A stretch of 64,000 nt of DNA from Nigrospora sphaerica (Eukaryota; Ascomycota; Sordariomycetes; Amphisphaeriales; Apiosporaceae). This document shows positions 34,123 through 45,993 of the stretch, piece after piece. Position numbers and translations under genes: made by a program. The stretch spans positions 1,922,001 through 1,986,000 of the forward strand of contig JAGVVL010000009.1 in NCBI GenBank assembly GCA_018287875.1. Reading direction: 5' to 3'. The first letter of the stretch is position 1; every line of letters begins with the position of its first letter. The notes beneath the pieces were generated by a model that made no database searches, had not been told where the DNA came from, and saw nothing but the letters and a program-made list of their open reading frames with translations.

Positions 34123-35463
34123 CTAGTTGTCTCGCGGGTGGGCGCTCGACGGCTCGACAACAATCTGGGGAAGATCCCGGATGCGCAGGCTGGGCAGCTG
34201 TGGGATGGGGCCTCTTGAGGAACGGGTTGCCGAGGGGTTTGGACGACTGCCGCCCAGATCGCCGTCGTCACCCACACTGTCCACCATTCCTGCCACCCGC
34301 TCGTTGAGTTCTCGGTCTCTTTCGGACGTCGGGCTTGGGCCGGAATAGTCGGGCGGTGGTTCGTTAAAAGACGGCGTTGTGGCGCCCGACCGAATATCGC
34401 CCAGGCTCACCTCATCGTAGTCGGGCGGGTTGGGCATGCCGGCCTCGCCCAGGTCCGCCTCGCCAATGAGCTCAGGACTCGAGCCCGCTCTGGTACCTCC
34501 CGAGTGCTGGGCTGACAACCGGCGGGGCGTTGCTGCGCCGGACCGCGGCAGGGTGGGGGATGGCATGTCCTGGTTGCTTTCGAAGCTCAAGACCGAGCTC
34601 ACGCTGCGGCCGCGCTGGTGCCGCGTCCCTTGGGAGTTCGTAGACACCGCGATGCTCGCGGCATCAGACAACAAGCCCATATTCTCGCTTTCTGCGCCTG
34701 TACTGTGGATGCTGCTGGCCCTAACCCTCGTGCCGTCGTGCCGGGCCTCGCCGACTCCGGCGTAACTGACACTCGAGACGGCCCTTTGCCGTTGTTCTTT
34801 GATGCGGCTGTGCTCGATACGGAGGTTGCTCACGGTGCTGGCTGCGCTGGCGGCTCTCGCCCGTTCTGACAACTCGGCCAGCGCAACCATATCACCCCGG
34901 GCACGGGCTTCCCGTCTCAGGCGACGTCGTTCCTCCCTCTCGGCGATCTCGGCCCTCCTGGCTATGCGGATCTCGTACATGGTCTGCATCTCATCCTCTC
35001 GCATCGCCTCCTCGTCCTCGGCGGTGGGAAGTTCGACGACGGTGTCGACGCCGTCGCGGTCGCCCTCGCGACCAAGGACCTGCTCGTTCTCGTCGGCCTT
35101 GGTGCGATATGCTGGTAGAGTCATGACGGACCGCACCGAGGTATTCCTATCCACACCAACGCCGTTGTTTCGGTTGACTTCGGCTATGGCAGCGTCGAAA
35201 TTAGGTGGCGGTTGACGTGATCGGTCCCGCATGGAATTGCCTTCCTCAGCATCGCGGGTCTGCTGGTAGCCGCCTCTTTTGGGATACGAGAGTAATGGGT
35301 TATTCTTGCCCTTCCGCCAGTACGCGTAAAGAATAACCACTATTAACAAAAAGAGTGCGACGACTCCGATTATCTAAGGTCGCTTCGTTAATCAAACAGC
35401 GCCAAGAGACCCAATGCAAGAGACATGGCATGCACATACTGTGACTATCTTCTTAGGAGGCAT
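34123..35463 (-). CDS. Single-pass membrane protein with PPxY motifs (424 aa, two exons)
   Basis: Exons on the minus strand: 35463-35440, encoding MPPKKIVT, and 35373-34123. The 66-nt intron runs GTATGT...CCTTAG, phase 0. The transmembrane helix is IIGVVALFLLIVVILYAYW (about residues 9-27), followed by basic RKGKNN, so the N-terminus is probably outside or luminal and the rest cytosolic. The cytosolic part has a strongly charged Arg/Glu helix (about 140-168, REERRRLRREARARGD), a long Ser-rich disordered region, and near the C-terminus two PPDY motifs (residues 324-327 and 348-351). An LPAY motif lies at 94-97. PPxY/LPxY motifs bind WW domains of Rsp5/Nedd4-type ubiquitin ligases. The topology plus motifs suggest an Rsp5 adaptor or substrate, by analogy only; the family itself is not one I can name. 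Confidence 0.85.
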
Positions 35464-38058
35464 GTCCCCGGCCGTATCGCGGGGGAAAATGTGCGGGACG
35501 CTGGCGCCATCGTCGCTGGGGCGCCCGGGAAGCTTGGGGGTCCCTATTTTATACGGAACGCGCATCTTGAAAGTTTGTTGTAGAATCGATTTAACGAGCG
35601 GCGCGGGAGGTTGCGAACGGTATCACACGGCTCTCGTAGCGAGTGGAGGCCGGTGGAAGGAGCCGGTCGATCACAGGCCTAGGCGAAGACTACCAACGTC
35701 TTTAAGTACTTCCTAAGGGCGATATAGGCCGTCTGCGGGTGACGGAAGCTACACTAGCCCGAGACCATCTATCTCAGGAAGCAGCCACGGTTCGCACGAC
35801 AAGGTGGCGACGACACGGCGAGAGGAAGATGGTCGAGGAAGGACGCCGTCGTGCAGAAGATGGGGGAGAAAAGGTAGGCCTGGGGCAGCGTACGTGGGTG
35901 AAGGCGGAATATACGAGAGGGAGGCTGAATGGTAGGGAAGGTAGGGTGGGCGCGCGGGCGCGGGAGGGTACCTAAGACAGGCAGGTCCTTTGGGAGGGTA
36001 CGGATGGAGAGAGGGACGGATGTTGGATTGGATTGGGATACGGGGACAAGCGTAAAGTAGAAAGGTCAGGGTGTGCGGTCGGATGGGACGGGTGCTGCTG
36101 GTCTGTGGTGGAATGGAACCCAAGCCAGGACGGCCCCCCTCCATATCCCCCCAGCCCGTACGTCCCAATCGGTCAGGCCAGTCGTCAGCTGTTTTTGCCC
36201 TCCAGGCCCGCGGGTGCGATGCCAAGGTCGACAACGGTTGGCTGCGCGCGGGCGTGCGGTCTGCGCGGGTCTGCGAAAGCGATCGACGCGCCGTCTGCCT
36301 AACGGATTGTCCAGGTTGTCAGGGAGGCGGGGGACCCGTAGCCCTGGTTCCAGCGTTGCAGTGCCTCAGCGGCCTAGTTAGGTACCCCAAGCACCAAGCC
36401 CTGCTGCGCATGGCGACGCCGCAATGGGTGGTGGTGGTGGAGGAGGGGAACCCTGGCCCCGGCGCCGTAAGATTCTTGGTGCGGGATATGAGCTGGCTCG
36501 TTCCTTGAACGGCTGGATCGAGCAGAGAAGAAGCACTGCCGTCGTCGTCGTCGTTGTCGTCGCGGGATGGAGCTGCGAGCTGCGAGAACCTCAGAACCAG
36601 CGGCAAGCGTGGTGGGGAGGATTGAGGGGAACGAACGACCAGAAAGAAGCAAAAAGTGGCCGGCCTGCCTGATTTTGGCTGGAGCAGGGAAAGCGGGAGC
36701 TCGGATCCAGTACTAGGATGTCAGCTCGAGAAAAGGTCGTATACAAACACACGCACCTGCCTCCTCATCCCGCCGGCTAGTAAGAGGTACTGTAGGAAGG
36801 TGATGAATACATAAAAGTACTTTGGGAGGTAGCGAACTAGCAGCAAAGGCCCACGCGTGGTGGATGACGAACGGGCAACGGCGAGAACGGGCTGGCTCGC
36901 CAAGTGGCCCATAGGATGCCGCCCGGTTTGCCGATTACAACTTTTTAACGATGAGTGGATGGTACATACTAGCGATGCCTATCTTACCTATCATTACATC
37001 GTAGCCACGGCCACGTAGTCGTAACCTACTGGTGTAAGAGATATTTGAGTTGGTAGACAAGATATCGGGTACCTCCTAGCCGAGTTATTTGGCCTGCCCG
37101 TGTTCTAGGCCCGCCCACTTCCTCGGCACCCAGGCATAGATTGTAGGAGAGAGGGAGAAAGAAGAGCTACTTCCCCAGTTAGCCTCGTTGGCGCAAACTG
37201 ACCAATGGAACCGAGCATTTGCGTAACGCACGGCGGGCGCTTCAGCGTTGGGCGGTCGAGGGTAATCGAGGGTAAAGAGCTGGAGGCGGGGGGATTCCAA
37301 TCTGCGTACTTTCAGGGTGTGTGTGTGAGCCTCCATCTCGCCCCCAATGCAGCTTAACCAGCCACGATGACCCGGCGGCATTGCCTGGTAGCCGCCGGGG
37401 GGAGGTTGGTAGCGAAAGCAGTCCCGCCGTACAAGCAGGGCACCAAAAGAAAAGAAGAACCCTAGCACGGCATACACGACTGGCGGCACAGCACAGCGCC
37501 GCACAACAGCACGCCTCGAGATACGAGGTACGGAGCAACTCCCCGTTGCCTTTCATACGACGGTGACGGCGCCATGTCTCTATAGTTCACATCCGTCCAA
37601 CGCGCCCTCTCGGCACGCAAGGCCTCCCGTGCCGAGATGGGCAGAGGTAGGTAATGGTAATGCCCGCACGACAAATCCCCAGGCCCGCCGTCTTTCTCAT
37701 TTCGCAGAGAAGGGGTGAGCATACGCGGCTTGAGCTCTGTGCACGAGGGGAGGGGCAGAGCATTGCGTCGAGGACCGTCGGCGACACTTCCAAACGGCAG
37801 CAGCGGAAACCATGATGTTTCAAGGCTGGCGGGCTACCTCGTAGGTTGCGCGCCCTGCCCTGAACTTAGGAGCCTCCAGCGACGTTGTGTTTGGCGGCCC
37901 GGGCCAAAGGGGTGGCCCTGTGGCCCCCAAATTGGGACCTGTACCGGTCAGGTACGGCTACCGACACTTCCTTTTGACACCTTCAGCTTCTTCACCTATA
38001 GCCATGGATATCTAATATTACTCTACTCCCGGCTCCTATGCTCGGTAGAGCTCATTAT

Positions 38059-38104
38059 GCAGCAGTAGCAGCAGCAGCAGCGGCGGCGGCGGCGGCGGCG
38101 GCAG
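38059..38104. repeat. (AGC)n/(GGC)n trinucleotide microsatellite
   Basis: A run of AGC units passes into GGC units. It is intergenic. Confidence 0.9.
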
Positions 38105-39419
38105 AAAATACTAGAAAAGAATATGTACCTGATATGCATCGTACTACCATTTCACATTGAGAGGTTAGGCAATTTGGTGGGCAGTGAACAACCAGTCCCG
38201 TATCCGGAGCCCCCTCCAGCCTCCGCCGCCCGCCGTTTTCGTGGCTGGGCAGGCGATCTTCAGTCACTGCCCCGATCAGTTTGCAATGGCACCTTGCGAT
38301 TTGGTATCGATCCTTCCATCCCACGTTTCCGTCTCACGGCAGGGCGTAGCGCGCCCAGCGACGATCGCTAGCCTATCCTCGGAACACCCGCCCCGATGTA
38401 CCTGACAGGCGATCCAAGACATTCCCATCAGCCTGAACATGATGCCCAGGCCCTTCAGCTGACGGCAGCATGTCTGTCTAAGACATACATCGATCTGCCG
38501 CCCGCCCCATTGGCTGCCGCCCCCTCCTACTAGGCGTCGAGTGCTTCTCTCACCCCCTCCCCTCGTACCGTAGAACTGTTGGCGCCTTACGTAACTTCAA
38601 CGGACGACGCGCTGGGGACCGGGCGAGGCGCGCGAGTGGTTGCCCGTTGGAAGTTTGAGACCGGCGCCGGCGCGCCGCCCACGGGCAGATCAAAGGACCA
38701 CCAACGGCCGACGCGGCAACATTGCGGCAAGGCCGCTATAATGCCCACACACCACCCCGACCCAGCGTGGAAAAGGCCGTGACATCAGTCGAGATTACAC
38801 GGCGGGATCTGCAAGTTTCATTTTTACCCAATGTGACGGCACTGGGTCTCCGAGAGGGGATTTTGGTCCCTTTTACCCTCTTTGCATGCCCGCGTGGGGT
38901 GGGCGGCCAGGTCTGTGCTGGCAAGTGGGCAAAAGGCAACAGAAAGGGCCTGGGGAGGGGCACCGTGAAACGCTTGTGCCGTGGGCGCGCGGGAGGGCGC
39001 CCGCCGTCGGCGTCCTCTCTAGAAATCGTCCGTTTCCCGTCTCACGTGCAGCCTAGCATTCGTTCGCGAAAGAGCCTGAAAAACTCCGCCCCCCTCTGGC
39101 GACGTGGGCCGTCGACGTCAAGCAAACCAAATGCCTAACAACTGACGCGTGCCGGCCCATGTCTGCCTTGCCTCGACCCGTCACAAGCTCCTTTTCCCTT
39201 TTCCTTCTCCCCGTGGACGGGGAAGGGCAGCGATGACGCTGTGTTGGGGGCGCAAAGGGAGGCGCAGCACTGGGGTACTGAATCCTCCTCTCGGGAGGCC
39301 GTGCCCTGTGCACAGGGAAAGAAGGTCCCTGAACCTCTCGGCGATTTACCTCCCACCCGCATCACGGCGGATTTGACATGACGCGTGTCGTGCATGCCGA
39401 AAGACATCGTCGAGAACTT

Positions 39420-39437
39420 GGGGGGGGGGGGGGGGGG
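39420..39437. repeat. Homopolymer G tract (about 18 nt)
   Basis: Uninterrupted G run in intergenic DNA. Its length is uncertain, as in all long homopolymers. Confidence 0.85.
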
Positions 39438-40035
39438 ACAGGGCCAGCAGGCGGCTGGGCACAGCCGGACCCCCGTAGTCTTTTCCCTTTCCCTTCCACC
39501 GGACCTGCGAGAGGAAATATGTTTACTGCAAGGATGGCCGGGGTGCGCGGTCGGTGGTCATGATCCTAATTGATCCTCATGGCAGGTTGGCGCCAAGCCA
39601 CGCTCTGGAAGTCAGGTCCAAGAAGCCAGCCACCATGGATGACCAGGATGCTCATTACCTCCTTATATCACCTTACCATTCCACGAGAGGATTCGGAAGC
39701 GCTTCAAAATGGATCGACTATGTTTGTCGCGAACCGCCACCGCACGCCCGTCCGCTTTGTGGCTGCTTGTCCTCAACGGACTTTGATTTAGGCTGGCCGC
39801 CTTCTAGACGCCTGCTGCTGTTCCTTTTTTGACTTGGTCTTCAATGCAGGCCGGTGCCCAAGTACCCAACCTCGAGTCTCAATTTACCCTTTTTGCTGCA
39901 AAACGCCCCGATACCCTGCGCCCCTGGTTTACTCGCTCCGCCGTTGCATCGCGTGTGTACCTCCTCCATTAGTCGTCCGCTACACAGTACTCTGTTCCAT
40001 ATGTATGCAGCTTGCCCGCCAGGGCCGGGATGACA

Positions 40036-41718
40036 CTATCCAAACTTCTTCTCCAGCTTCTTCAACACGCCGGTGACACCCCTCTCGAGGCGGTCCGCAT
40101 TTTGGCCTAGCTTGCCCCTGCCCTCGCGCTTGGGCTCGTGGTCGACCTTGGCCTCGAATTCGGTCGGCCGGTAGACCTGCTTATGGATGCTCCAGTCCGA
40201 GCCGCCCTGGGCAGCCGGGGCCGGGCTGCCGTAGCTGTAGTTGGAGAAGCCACCCGGCGGCGCCCCGGGGCTCTGCAGCGGGTGCTGATACGGCTGGTGC
40301 TGCTGGGGCGGCTGCGAGGGGGGCGGGGACAGTCCAGGCGTCGGCGGCGCCTGCGCGTTGGGGTGTATGCCGTGGCCGTGGGGCGCCTGCGCGGACGCCG
40401 GCGGCGGCGGGCCGGGGGGCGGCGGCGGCGCGAAGCCCGGCGACCCCGGGAACCCGGCCCCGTAGGGGCTGGGCAGCCCCGCGCTCACGGGCATGGTGAC
40501 GCTGCGCTGCAGGTGGCCGTAGTGGGACGGCGGGAAGCCGGGGCTTGCGACTGCGCTCGGGGGGAAGCCGGGGCTCGCAATGGCGCTCGGGGGGAAGCCG
40601 GGACTCGCAATGGCGCTCGGGTGGAAGCCCGGGCTCATGGGGCCGCCCCCGTAGCCCGGCGTGAAGGTGGACGCGCGGTCCCGGGCCACGGCGGCCTGCA
40701 GGGGGTCGGGGCCGTCGTCTTCCGGCGGCGGCGGCGTCTTCTCCCGGTGACGGATCTGCTCGGGCGCCGCCGGCGCGGCGGGGTTGTAGGCCATGGGCGC
40801 GAAGCTGGGCGCCGGCGCGGCGTCCTCGGCGGCGTTGCCGTGGACGGCCGAGACGGGCGGCGGGTCGAACGACGGAATGGTTATGGTGGCCTGGGTGGTG
40901 CTGCTGCGCGGCGGCGTCTGGCCGGCGCCGCCGTACCGCGGGTCGGAGATGGCGGCACGCTCCAGTTTGTTAACCAGGGGGTTCATCTGGTCATGGTGCT
41001 GATGCTGGTACTGCTGGACAGGCGGCGGCGCGAAGGCAGGAGGCGGCGCCGGCTCGTCCGCGACCTCGACCTGCTGTGGCGGCAGCACACGGCGGATGCC
41101 GTTCACGAATTGCAGGGCGTCCGCGTGCGTCCAAAAGTAGATGTCGAGGCTGTGGAGGCGGTAGTGGTATTTGTTCTCATTGCGGGGGTCGTACGTCGGC
41201 AAGTGCCACTGCGACGGATCGATGACCGGGGGGGTGCCGGGCATGCCATCGACGGTGATGCTCACGAGGCACTGTTGCCGGTACGAGTATCTCACATGCG
41301 TCCGGTCCAGGACTGCGACACACATGAAGCGTTAGGTCCCAGTTCACGCTCGCGACGCGCACTCTGACCGCGCCGGGGGCAACGTCGCGGGCGGAGACTT
41401 ACAGCCGTCTAAAGCATCTTGATCCTCGGTGCTAGGGCTGTTGGCGACCTCGATGCGCGCCCTGCGGTCGTTCGCGTTCTCGAACAGGTATACGTAGGAG
41501 CCCTTATCGAATCGATGGTGCGGTGGCCGCGCTGTCGGCGGACCGTAGAAGTAGTGAACGTCCCCGAATCTGAGGCCCGCCAGTCGCATCAGTAATGCGG
41601 CCCTACGCTCCCCCATATATGGGCATGTACGATTCCGTAGGTTTCCCAGTGGGCATCAAAGGACAAGGCATCGCACTCACAGCGTAGCTACATTCTCTTC
41701 GCCCGGCCGCACAGCCAT
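40036..41718 (-). CDS. Conserved ascomycete protein of unknown function with Pro-rich middle (504 aa, three exons)
   Basis: Exons on the minus strand: 41718-41681, 41602-41403 and 41312-40036, with donors GTGAGT and GTAAGT and acceptors CGTAG and CGCAG; the sum is exactly 505 codons. The first exon supplies MAVRPGEENVATL. The N-terminal ~150 residues form a conserved globular domain (LRFGDVHYFYG, RFDKGSYVYLFEN, WHLPTYDPRNENKYHYRLH, SLDIYFWTHADALQFVNGIRRVLP). It alternates predicted strands and ends in a helix, reminiscent of a PH-like fold; this is only an impression. The middle is Pro/Gly/Ala-rich with four tandem SPGFPPSA-type repeats. The C-terminus is a short basic amphipathic helix (ERGVTGVLKKLEKKFG). 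Function unknown. The gene is divergent from the uS8m gene with about 1 kb between starts. Confidence 0.87.
40531..40650 (-). repeat. In-frame 30-bp tandem repeat (about four copies)
   Basis: Near-identical 30-bp units within the 504-aa protein gene encode the decapeptide ASPGFPPSAI with small changes. Because the unit is a multiple of 3, copy number can vary without breaking the frame. Confidence 0.85.
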
Positions 41719-42745
41719 GTTGGGGAGTCGTCACAAGCGTCCCGGCTGGATGACTATAGTGGCGCGCTGTTCACACAGATGGTTGGGGGGCAATTGGGGG
41801 AGCCAAGGCGCGAGCAACGGATGAGGGGCAGCGGCGTGTGGAGTGAGACGAAACAATGTCACCGGTCAATTATGGGAAACAGAGAGGAAGAAGGCCACAA
41901 GAATCGTGACGCGACGGAGGAGAAATAAAACCGTCGCAAGACGACTTGCTGACCTTCTGACGACAGCGGCCTCCGGATTGGCATCCCGGGCCACTTCGTC
42001 TCGCCCATCGACAGCCGATTTCCCCCACCAGCCCAAGAACATATCAATGCCGGCCAGCGCTTAACGAGCCTCTCACGAACGACTTACACGGGAGAGGTGG
42101 GGCAGCGAGCAAAGCTGCGGGCAGCCAATGGACGTGCAGATCAGCATTGGACTGACAGCGGGTCTCCCAGCCCGTCTGCAAGTACCAGCGTCTCCACCTT
42201 TTCCCGGGGCCGCCGCTTCTCGGTCGGCGGTTTGAGGTTTTTCCGCAGAAATCTTGAATTTCCCAAGGAAAGACGGCCGTCGACGGCCTCAGTGATTGGT
42301 GGCCCCGACGAAGCGAGGAGAGATAGAGCGAGTGTGAGGGACTCAGCGCCGCGAGACGAGTGAGTATCACCTACCCTACGACAACCCGAGAAGCTCGCGT
42401 TACGCCTTTGGCACGCACGGCTGCGCCCTCCGTAGCCCTTGGTTGTGTGCGCTTGGCCGGAAATCGCTAATGCTGCTGGCGCATTAGACCACCCAACCCA
42501 CCAGATCCGCCGGACGTTCTTATCACTACTTGGACCACCACCACCACCACCACCACCACCAGCTCCCCCTCGCTCGAGGCCCGCTGCCACAGCGGTAGAA
42601 GTGCGCCCGTTTACATACGCGGCCCATCCGAAAACGCCCTTCTTCCGCCCCGGCGACGTTCACCTGCTTGGCCTCCGCCTCGCAGGGTCCCTCCTCGGCC
42701 CCTCCCCCCCGACCGTTTCCGCCTCCCCCGGGGACCGCGGCCACC
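41719..42745. other. Divergent promoter region
   Basis: About 1 kb between two divergent start codons. It includes an (ACC)n tract at about 42534-42561. No gene is supported. Confidence 0.45.
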
Positions 42746-43246
42746 ATGGGCCTCCCGCACATTGCCAACCTGTGCTCGCACCTGCAGAACGCGTCGCGGG
42801 CGCGGCTGGGCCTGACGTCGGCGCCGCACACCAAGTACAACCTGGCGCTGCTGCTGGCGCTGCAGCAGGCCGGCTTCCTGTCCTTTGTGACGCGCGGGCC
42901 GGCCTCGCACCCGCCCGACCCCGCCGCCGTGGCCACGTACGAGCCGCCGCCGCTGACTACGGCCAACGTCGCCTACCAGCGCCTCTGGGTCGGCCTCAAG
43001 TACAGCGACAACGCCCCCGTCCTGCGCTCCCTGCGCGCCGTCAGCACCCCCAAGCGCCCCATCACCATGAAGCTGCCCGCCCTCGAGCGCCTCGCCCGCG
43101 GCTGGGACTCCAACGGCCGCATCAACGTCCGCGGCCTTAACCTCGGCGAGTGCCTCTTCGTCGCCACATCCAAGGGCGTCCTTGAGTGCCGCGAGGCCGT
43201 CGAGCGCAAACTCGGCGGCCTCGTCCTCGCCCGCGCCGGCCCGTGA
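42746..43246 (+). CDS. MRPS8: Mitochondrial small-subunit ribosomal protein uS8m
   Basis: Single exon, 166 aa, start in the strong context CCACCATGG. The frame upstream is open but Pro/Ser-rich and unlike the family, so the internal ATG is preferred. It opens with MGLPHIANLCSHLQNASRARL, the N-terminal uS8 pattern in which the protein contacts helix 21 of the small rRNA. It continues with KYNLALLLALQQAGFLSFVTRG and LWVGLKYSDNAPVLRSLRAVSTPKRPI. It ends with GRINVRGLNLGECLFVATSKGVLECREAVERKLGG; the ATSKGVLECREA part is the conserved uS8 C-terminal motif around the TxxG turn. It is part of the mitoribosome and so functionally linked to the mitochondrial EF-G gene in this window, though not adjacent to it. 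Confidence 0.92.
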   Translation: MGLPHIANLCSHLQNASRARLGLTSAPHTKYNLALLLALQQAGFLSFVTRGPASHPPDPAAVATYEPPPLTTANVAYQRLWVGLKYSDNAPVLRSLRAVSTPKRPITMKLPALERLARGWDSNGRINVRGLNLGECLFVATSKGVLECREAVERKLGGLVLARAGP

Positions 43247-43935
43247 TCTCCTTGACCTCCGGGCTCTTGTGTGCCGTGCCAAGGACACAACGCGCCAGCT
43301 CCCGGACTCCGAGCCGGCCGCACGGCCTCTGAGAGGAGATGCCGCCTTGCTGTATGATATGGGCCACCGGGCCACGAGCGGGGAATAGAGGGCCGGCCGG
43401 TTGGGGGGACGCACGGCCAAGGGTTCGGGCAATTCAGCATCCATGACCCGAGGCCCCAGGCTTGCCCAGTGCAGCCCGAGGGAAGGCAGCGAGATATCAG
43501 AGATGGAGATGTAACAATAGACGTAACCTCGTGTCACGGTATGCGGCCCGAAAACTGGTCGGTTCACGCTTCAATAGCATTAAAAATTTCTTCGCTTTCA
43601 TCTGCAGGGCTCCTCCTGCAGACTCCAGGGAATTGTATCATTCTAACTAAATTTGCTATGCTGAGCCCCCGCTCTCCATGCTATGATGCTTCGAAAAAAA
43701 AAGAAGCGACCGCGGCCCTCGCTTGGCGGGAAACTCCTTTCCCCATGCAGCGCTCAACCGCTTCATCCGTAGATCCCACTTAGGCTATCGTGCGTTTATG
43801 AAGAAATATGTAAAGGTATCACCTGCGCCGCGCCCCTCACCAACACCCAAAGTCGTCATAGGGACATTGCCATCCAGTCCAGAGAAACACCCATTAATAC
43901 ATCTATAAAAAGAACCGTGCTCCAGGACAAACCGG
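43247..43935. other. Convergent 3' intergenic region
   Basis: No gene supported between the convergent uS8m gene and the 592-aa protein gene. Confidence 0.45.
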
Positions 43936-45993
43936 CTAGGCAGTGCCGCTGGCCTTGGCATCACCCTGGACATCCTCGGTCGAGATGGCCGGCATTTGCT
44001 CGGTCTTCGACTCGTCCGTCTTGGGCGCGGCCGACACAAAAGGGTCCGTCTCGTCCTGAGCAAGCGAAAGTGACGATGTCTTCTGGACCACACCTTCCAC
44101 ATCCTTGACTTCCTCGGGGTCCGCAGAGACGGCAACGCCGGCCTCGGGCTTGTCCGCGGCACTGCCGCTTGTCATCTGGGCCTGCAATTCCTCCGAGGCT
44201 GCCGTGACCGAGTCGACGACCGACGCGGATGCCTGGGCCGGCGACTTCTCCATCACGGGGGTGACTGCCGTCGCCTTGGTAGCGGTTTCGGCGCCGCCGG
44301 CTTGAGCGTCAACCGGAGCAACCTGCTTGGCCGTGGGCTGGGCCTTGGCGGTCGCCTTGGACTTCTTCTCGACCGGGCTGCCCTTGGTCTTGCTCGACTC
44401 AACAGACTTGGCGGCGGCTTTCCTGGCGTTGCCGTCGGTGTCCTTGGTGACCGACTTCTTGACGGAGCTCGCGCCGGTGCGGTTGCGCGGGGGCGTGATG
44501 GGAGCCTTTTCGGTGGTCTTGCTGGAGCTGGCCTGCGTTGGGCGCATCATGCGGGCCAGGAAGCCCTCGTCAACGTGGGCGTCCTTCTTGGTGGGCGGGT
44601 GATCCTTGGCCTGCTGCTTGGGAGGCGGCCCGATGCTCGGCCGCGGTCGGTTAACGGTCGAGTTCTGGCGTCTCAGCTTAGGAGGAGGAGCTGTGCTCGT
44701 GCCCGTGGCGCTCGCTCTGCTGCTGGGCCTCTGCGACGCCGAAGCGGGAACGCCGAGGCTGGAAGCATTGCCTCCAGCACGAGACTGAGTCTGGCGAGCG
44801 GGCGCAGCACCGGGGCCGGTCTTGGAGGCCGAGGCAGCCGTATGGGTAGTCAAGCTGGATGGAAGCTTGACGGGGCGCGTGGGAGACTTGGCCTTGGTTC
44901 TGGTAACGCCTGCACCGGGCGACAGCTCCTTCCTGACCGATGTCTTGGGAGCGGCAGATGCCTTCTTGGTGGCGTCTTCTTTGGTGGACGCCTTCCTGTC
45001 GGCCGCCTTAGCCTTCTCGCGGGTCGGGCTCTTGGCTGCGTTGGCCATCATGGGCGACTTGGGCGGTCTGGACGATGCCCTCGATGTGGTAGAGACGGTG
45101 CTCGTCTTGGGCTTGAGCGCCTTCGGCTTCGCCTTTTCCTTCTCCTTAGTCCCGTTGGTGCCATCCACGCTCTTCTTAGAGCTTCCGTCGTCCGACTCGA
45201 TCGCGGACTGGCTGGTCGGGTCGGCAGACGTGAGCTTGGTCTTGACTTCTTCCTCGTCAATGACCTTGTCGGGGTTCTGGCTGGGCGCCAGTTCGGGCGT
45301 CCTCAAGATCATTTTGGGCGGGGGGGATCTTGCCGGCGTGCCCTGCTTGGGGGACTCGACGAGGGGCTCGCTGGTCACGCTCATTTTCGAGGCGGCGTTT
45401 TTGGGTACGGAATCGGAGAACACGTCGTTCTTGTCGGCCAGGGCGGCAGGTGTCGTGTTCTCCGTCTCGTTGCTGGGTCGCCGACTGGACACGGATACTG
45501 AGTCGCCGCTGCCGTTGCGTCGCAAACCTATTCGCCCATCCTTCTCGATGGCGACGAAGCTGGTGCGGACTTTGGAGAGCGGCCGGGGGGACTCGGACGG
45601 CGTAGGTGATCCTGGCGGGAGAGCAACAGAGTTGGGTTAGCGATGCAAGGGCAACGGCAGTCGAGTACGCAAAAGGTGGGTTACAGGCTCGACTGACATC
45701 AAGATGACGTTTATTCACATCAACCTTGAGGAACGGCCGAGACGCGCAGCTTGCCAGATGCCCCGACAAGCGGGGCGCCGTTGGCCGTTCACGACGAGCC
45801 GCCTATAGCAGCATGACGCCGCCGGTATGTAATAGGGAGGGAGCGGCCGGCGAGGTGCCGGCCAGCCCGTACAAAAAGGAGAGAACTCACCCAGATTGCT
45901 GTTGGCGTTGGGGGGCGATCTTCCCCGGTCTGGAGGACTGTCGCCGCCAGACTTCTGCTCAAACATGGCGCGAAGGTTCTTGACGCCCGACAT
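43936..45993 (-). CDS. Low-complexity Ser/Thr/Lys/Ala-rich protein of unknown function (592 aa, two exons)
   Basis: Exons on the minus strand: 45993-45891 and 45611-43936. The 279-nt intron runs GTGAGT...CGCCAG. The junction gives a smooth sequence (NANSNL-GSPTPSESPRPLSK). The N-terminus MSGVKNLRAMFEQKSGGDSP and the following SPRPLSKVRTSFVAIEKDG segment look conserved and short-motif-like. The remaining ~500 residues are disordered: Lys/Ser/Thr/Ala/Pro-rich, with many KSPTR- and RPPS-type motifs that could be phosphorylated by proline-directed kinases. The C-terminal ~150 residues are more acidic (PEEVKDVEGVV, DETDPFVSA). No enzyme signature is seen. A scaffold, cytoskeletal or chromatin-associated role would fit the composition but is not shown. 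A 399-aa antisense ORF is a codon-bias artefact. Confidence 0.82.

Larger units (their letters stand above)
35464..40035. other. Gene-poor 4.6-kb region
   Basis: No ORF with domain structure on either strand. It contains G-rich and GGT-rich tracts (about 36425-36450), a trinucleotide microsatellite near 38060 and a poly-G run near 39420. GGTACCTAAG and TTAGGTACC motifs occur near 35968 and 36378. A non-coding transcript cannot be excluded. Confidence 0.4.

Noticed and set aside
40138..41367. 409-codon plus-strand ORF opposite the 504-aa protein gene
   Set aside because: Arg/Gly-repeat composition derived from the Pro-rich repeats on the other strand; would run through the real gene's intron boundaries.
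44302..45501. 399-codon plus-strand ORF opposite the 592-aa protein gene
   Set aside because: Leu/Gly/Arg-rich with no pattern; antisense of a Lys/Ala/Ser-rich coding region.
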